Of a stretch of 64,000 nt of DNA, positions 60,875 through 64,000 are shown in pieces. The position numbers and the translations under genes were made by a program. This DNA comes from Halobacteriales archaeon QS_9_68_17 (GTDB lineage Archaea > Halobacteriota > Halobacteria > Halobacteriales > Natronoarchaeaceae). Position 1 is the first letter of the stretch, and each line of letters begins with the position of its first letter. The stretch covers positions 788-64,787 of the forward strand of contig PXSA01000021.1 in assembly GCA_003023565.1 (NCBI GenBank), in the 5' to 3' direction. Under the pieces are notes generated by a model. It made no database searches. It worked only from the letters and a program-made list of their open reading frames with translations, and was not told the origin of the DNA.

Positions 60875-61129
60875 TTACTGCTCGCATCTGTTCCGGGGTT
60901 CGAACACCTGTACTTCGTTCCCCGTGACCACCACCTCGTAGTCGTGGTACGGGAAGCGGAGCTGTATCGCCTCCGCCTCGGAGGCCGCGAACAGGCCGTT
61001 CAGGGCGTCCGGGCTGATCCGGTCGGCCATCCGGTCCAGTTCGCCGGGTCGGCGGTTCTCTAGCGCGGCGATCACCATGGAGACCCCGTCGACCGGGTCT
61101 TCCTCGGCGTCGAGTTCGTAGCGGTGCAT
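60875..61129 (-). CDS. HalOD1 output-domain protein
   Basis: An 84-residue stand-alone HalOD1 protein: MHRYELDAEEDPVDGVSMVI is the conserved start, DRISPDALNGLFAASEAEAI and LRFPYHDYEVVVTGNEVQVF the rest. It parallels the protein at 23060-23320. No linked sensor gene. Function unknown. Confidence 0.8.
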   Translation of the reverse strand: MHRYELDAEEDPVDGVSMVIAALENRRPGELDRMADRISPDALNGLFAASEAEAIQLRFPYHDYEVVVTGNEVQVFEPRNRCEQ

Positions 61130-61306
61130 ACTGTCGCCTCGCCGACCGCTCTATAAAACCCGGACGATCGTTCCGGTCAGATGATCCGCGAAGGGACGTC
61201 TTGCGCGCCGAAAGCCGTGCTTTGGCCGGGTTTCTCGGTCGGGGGTCGCCGCGAGCAGTCGTCCCGGTTCGACAGCCTAAAGCGCGCGGCATCTGTTGTC
61301 GGGGAT

Positions 61307-63736
61307 ATGGAGTATCACGAGGCGGCGAACTTCCTCTACGATCTGCGGTCGTTCGGCATCCGTCCGGGGACGGAGTCGACCGCGGACCTGCTCGCCAACC
61401 TCGACGTCGCCGACGGCCCGCGATTCGTCCAGGTCGCGGGGTCGAACGGCAAGGGCAGTACCGCGCGGATGGTCGAGCGGGTTCTCCGCGAGGCCGGACT
61501 GTCGGTGGGGCTGTACACCTCGCCCCACTTCGAGGACCTGCGCGAACGCGTCCGGGTCGACGGCAGGAAGATCCCCCGGAAGGCGGTGTCCGAGTTCGTC
61601 GAAACCGTCCGCCCGTACGTCACCGACCGGGCGGCCGGCGGCGCGTCCCCGACCTTCTTCGAGGCGATGACGGCGATGGCGGTGTGGCAGTTCGCCCGCC
61701 GCGACGTGGACGTCGCCGTGCTGGAGGTCGGTATCGGGGGGAAACTCGACGCGACGAGCGCCGTCGACCCGGTCGCGAGCGCGGTGACGAGCGTCGCGCT
61801 CGAACACACGAGCGTCCTCGGCGACACCGTCGAAGCGATCGCACGCGACAAGGCTCACGTCGCGCCGGCGGACGCGCCGCTGGTGACGGCGACGACGGGC
61901 GACGCGCTGGCGGCCGTCCGCGAGGTCGCGGGCGACGTGGTCACCGTCGGGGGGGGCGACGCCGACGTAACGGTCGCCTACGATGGCCGAGTCAACCACG
62001 CCGAGGCGGGCGTCACGGTCGAGGGGCCGGACTGGCGCGTCGAGACGCGACTCCCGACGCTCGGCGCGCATCAGGCGACGAACGCCGGCGTCGCGTGCGC
62101 GCTCGCCCGGCAGGTGGCGGACGTCTCCGGGGAGACGCTGGAACGCGGCCTCCGCAACGCCCACTGGCCCGGCCGCTTCGAGGTGATGCGCCGGTCGCCG
62201 ACGGTCGTCCTCGACGGCGCGCACAACCCGGCCGCCTGCGAGCGCCTCGCGGCGACGGTCGGGGAGTTCGACTACGACGACCTCCACCTCGTCTTCGGCG
62301 CGATGCACGACAAGGACCACCGCGAGATGGCCGACGCGCTCCCGACGCCGGACGCGGTGACGACGTGCAAGCCGAACCTCGACCGCGCGGAGGACGAGGC
62401 GGTGCTCGCCGAGGTGTTCGAACGCGCCGGCGCGGGGGAAGTCCACTCCCGCAACTCCGTGGCGGGCGCGCTGGAGCGGACACTGCAGGCCGCCGACGAG
62501 GGCGACTTCGTGCTGGTGACCGGGTCGCTGTTCGCCGTCGGCGAGGCGCGGGCGCGCTGGACGAGCGCGCCCATCCCGAAGACGCTCCGGGACCTGGAGG
62601 ACTCCCGCGAGGCGCTGGAGAACGCCGACGTGACCGCGCCCGGCGTCTGGCGGATGCGGGGCAAGGGCGTCCACCGCGCGCTGACGGTGCGCGTCCAGCG
62701 CCGTCAGGCCCAGTACCTCAAAGAGGAGATGCTGTCGCTCGGCGGCGAGTGCGCCGTTTCCGGCCTCAACGAGCGCGACGGCGTCGTGCTCGACGCCGTG
62801 CTGATGGGGACGCTCTCGCGGTTCAAGCGCCTCGCCGAGAAGCTGGACGACCAGCCGTACGGCCTCTCCGTGTTCGCCGACGACGTCCGGGAGGCCCTCG
62901 ACATCGGGACGACGCCGACCGACCGGGACTACCCGTGGCAGGACGGCACGGCGGTGATGGGCGTTCTCAACGTCACGCCGGACTCGTTCCACGACGGCGG
63001 CGAGTACGACCGCGTCGACGCCGCCGTCCGCCGCGCCGAGGAGATGGTCGCGGCCGGCGCGGAGATGATCGACGTCGGCGGTGAGAGCACCCGCCCCGGC
63101 GCGGACCCCGTTCCCGTCGAGGCGGAGCGAGACCGCGTCGTCCCCGTGATCGAGCGGATCAGCGACCTCGACGCGACGGTGTCGGTCGACACGCGCAAGG
63201 CCGCCGTGGCCGAGGCCGCGTTGGAGGCGGGCGCGGACGTCCTCAACGACGTGTCCGGTCTCGACGACCCGGAGATGCGCTTCGTCGCCGCCGAGCACGA
63301 CGCGCCGCTGGTCGTGACGCACAGCATCGACGCGCCGGTCGTCCCGGACCGCGAGGTCGAGTACGACGACGTGGTCGAGGACGTGATAGAGCAACTACAG
63401 GAGCGCGTCCTGCTGGCCGAGAAGGCCGGCCTCGACCGCGAACAGGTCATCGTCGACCCGGGCCTCGGCTTCGGGAAGACGCCGGAGGAGGACATGGAAC
63501 TGCTCGCCCGCGCGGACGAACTCCACGCGCTCGACTGCCCGGTGCTCATCGGCCACTCCCACAAGTCGATGTTCGAGCGCGCCGGCTACGACCACGGCGA
63601 GCGCCTCGAACCGACCGTCGCGGCGACGGCGCTGGCCGCCGAGCGCGGCGCGGACGTCGTCCGGGTCCACGACGTCGCCGAGAACGCCGCCGCCGTCCGG
63701 GTCCGCGACGCGATGGAGTCCGCGGGCCGGGAGTAG
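61307..63736 (+). CDS. folP: FolC-FolP fusion: dihydrofolate (folylpolyglutamate) synthase and dihydropteroate synthase
   Basis: An 809-residue bifunctional folate enzyme. Residues 1-430 are FolC-like: SNGKGSTARMVERVLREAGL (P-loop), LYTSPHFEDLRERVRVDG, VLEVGIGGKLDATSAVDP, VVLDGAHNPAACERLAATVG and FGAMHDKDHREMADAL. Residues about 430-540 are a linker domain with PKTLRDLEDSREALENADVT and YLKEEMLSLGGECAVSGLNE. Residues 540-809 are dihydropteroate synthase: VMGVLNVTPDSFHDGGEYDR, AEMIDVGGESTRPGADPV, DATVSVDTRKAAVAEAAL, VDPGLGFGKTPEEDMELL, GHSHKSMFERAGYD. The fused pathway makes 7,8-dihydropteroate and couples glutamate. Haloarchaea are known for this fusion. ATG 61307 is where homology starts. Confidence 0.92.
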   Translation: MEYHEAANFLYDLRSFGIRPGTESTADLLANLDVADGPRFVQVAGSNGKGSTARMVERVLREAGLSVGLYTSPHFEDLRERVRVDGRKIPRKAVSEFVETVRPYVTDRAAGGASPTFFEAMTAMAVWQFARRDVDVAVLEVGIGGKLDATSAVDPVASAVTSVALEHTSVLGDTVEAIARDKAHVAPADAPLVTATTGDALAAVREVAGDVVTVGGGDADVTVAYDGRVNHAEAGVTVEGPDWRVETRLPTLGAHQATNAGVACALARQVADVSGETLERGLRNAHWPGRFEVMRRSPTVVLDGAHNPAACERLAATVGEFDYDDLHLVFGAMHDKDHREMADALPTPDAVTTCKPNLDRAEDEAVLAEVFERAGAGEVHSRNSVAGALERTLQAADEGDFVLVTGSLFAVGEARARWTSAPIPKTLRDLEDSREALENADVTAPGVWRMRGKGVHRALTVRVQRRQAQYLKEEMLSLGGECAVSGLNERDGVVLDAVLMGTLSRFKRLAEKLDDQPYGLSVFADDVREALDIGTTPTDRDYPWQDGTAVMGVLNVTPDSFHDGGEYDRVDAAVRRAEEMVAAGAEMIDVGGESTRPGADPVPVEAERDRVVPVIERISDLDATVSVDTRKAAVAEAALEAGADVLNDVSGLDDPEMRFVAAEHDAPLVVTHSIDAPVVPDREVEYDDVVEDVIEQLQERVLLAEKAGLDREQVIVDPGLGFGKTPEEDMELLARADELHALDCPVLIGHSHKSMFERAGYDHGERLEPTVAATALAAERGADVVRVHDVAENAAAVRVRDAMESAGRE

Positions 63737-63794
63737 CCTCCGTCGACGGCGTCGCCGCCGTCGAGGCCGAACTCGGCGCGTCGCTCGGAAACGG

Positions 63795-64000
63795 TTAGAA
63801 CAGGCCCGACCGCTCCCGGAGTGACCGGTAACACTCGAGATACTCCTCGAGGACTGCGTCGCGGTCGTACGACGCGAACGACTCGTCGATGTCCAGTCGC
63901 TCCAGGTCGCCCGCGTCGACGATGGCGTCGGCCAGTTCCTGCTCGCTCGTCGTCCGGAACCCGCGCGCCCGGTTCTCCACGAGTTCGTGCGCGCCGGAGT
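63795..64000 (-). CDS. Glycosyltransferase (GT4) C-terminal end, continues outside
   Basis: Only the last 67 codons are in the window. GAHELVENRARGFRTTSEQE resembles the end of the GT4 donor domain (G-x-x-E-x-v-x-x-g-x-x-G-x-x), with LADAIVDAGDLERLDID and YRSLRERSGLF at the stop. Full gene extends beyond base 64000. Sugar donor unknown. Confidence 0.6.
   Translation of the reverse strand, partial: SGAHELVENRARGFRTTSEQELADAIVDAGDLERLDIDESFASYDRDAVLEEYLECYRSLRERSGLF

Overview
The window comes from a haloarchaeon (class Halobacteria). Base composition is very GC-rich with a strong third-position GC bias. The proteins are acidic, exported ones carry Tat (RR) signals, and many promoters have a TATA-like box about 27 nt before the start codon with no room for a Shine-Dalgarno site, which means leaderless transcripts. 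The gene content fits: halocyanins, HalOD1 and bat/HTH-10 regulators, archaeal ether-lipid and mevalonate enzymes, RNase P component 4 and an archaeal SRP RNA. I cannot name the genus.

Layout. 1-5.6 kb: the 5' end of one acetyl-CoA synthetase, a recombinase-PAS-GAF-bat regulator, a complete second acetyl-CoA synthetase and a sugar-nucleotide epimerase. 5.6-8.6 kb: a BsuPI-like protein next to a Tat-exported subtilisin, then DUF2797 and a small GP-rich protein. 8.7-16.4 kb: housekeeping genes (glycosyltransferase, RNase P protein 4, CRM-domain protein, MscS channel, SRP RNA, cysteine synthase, RAD55-like ATPase, UbiA lipid prenyltransferase, tRNA-Arg). 16.4-26.3 kb: a mosaic of small membrane proteins, a transposon-derived palindromic element, several decayed genes, a Tat-exported metzincin, an NDH-II-like oxidoreductase, mevalonate-pathway decarboxylase and endonuclease III. 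26.5-31.9 kb: a bc1/b6f-like respiratory operon (halocyanin, Rieske, split cytochrome b, small membrane subunits). 31.9-40.3 kb: NAD-kinase-like protein, M28 peptidase, TPP-dependent E1 alpha, a second halocyanin, trkA/trkH remnants, an FAD oxidoreductase and coaBC. 40.5-48.4 kb: a nine-gene Mrp-type Na+/H+ antiporter operon. 50-51 kb: a purine phosphoribosyltransferase gene broken internally and followed at its stop codon by a second palindromic element. 51.2-57.6 kb: a complete dipeptide/oligopeptide ABC importer. 57.7-64 kb: a DJ-1/PfpI protein, a lipoprotein, HalOD1, the FolC-FolP fusion and the end of a glycosyltransferase.

How the genes fit together. The bc-like complex and the Mrp antiporter are both membrane bioenergetic machines, one redox-driven and one exchanging Na+ for H+. 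The ABC importer, the exported proteases and the acetate activation genes suit a heterotroph living on peptides and short organic acids. UbiA and the mevalonate decarboxylase belong to the isoprenoid-lipid route.

Two unusual patterns cut across the annotation. First, at least eight well-conserved genes (two halocyanins, hpt, mnhB, M28 peptidase, trkA, FAD oxidoreductase, a Zn-ribbon-like gene) are broken by small out-of-frame deletions or indels. These often remove a catalytic motif while both flanks stay perfect. Assembly error or genuine erosion must be separated before any loss of function is claimed. Second, short double-hairpin palindromes sit in frame inside two coding sequences (the E1 alpha gene and the third antiporter D subunit), and a similar double hairpin lies in the noncoding palindromic element at 50.8 kb. 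This resembles an archaeal counterpart of protein-invading palindromic elements and is the best candidate here for something undescribed.
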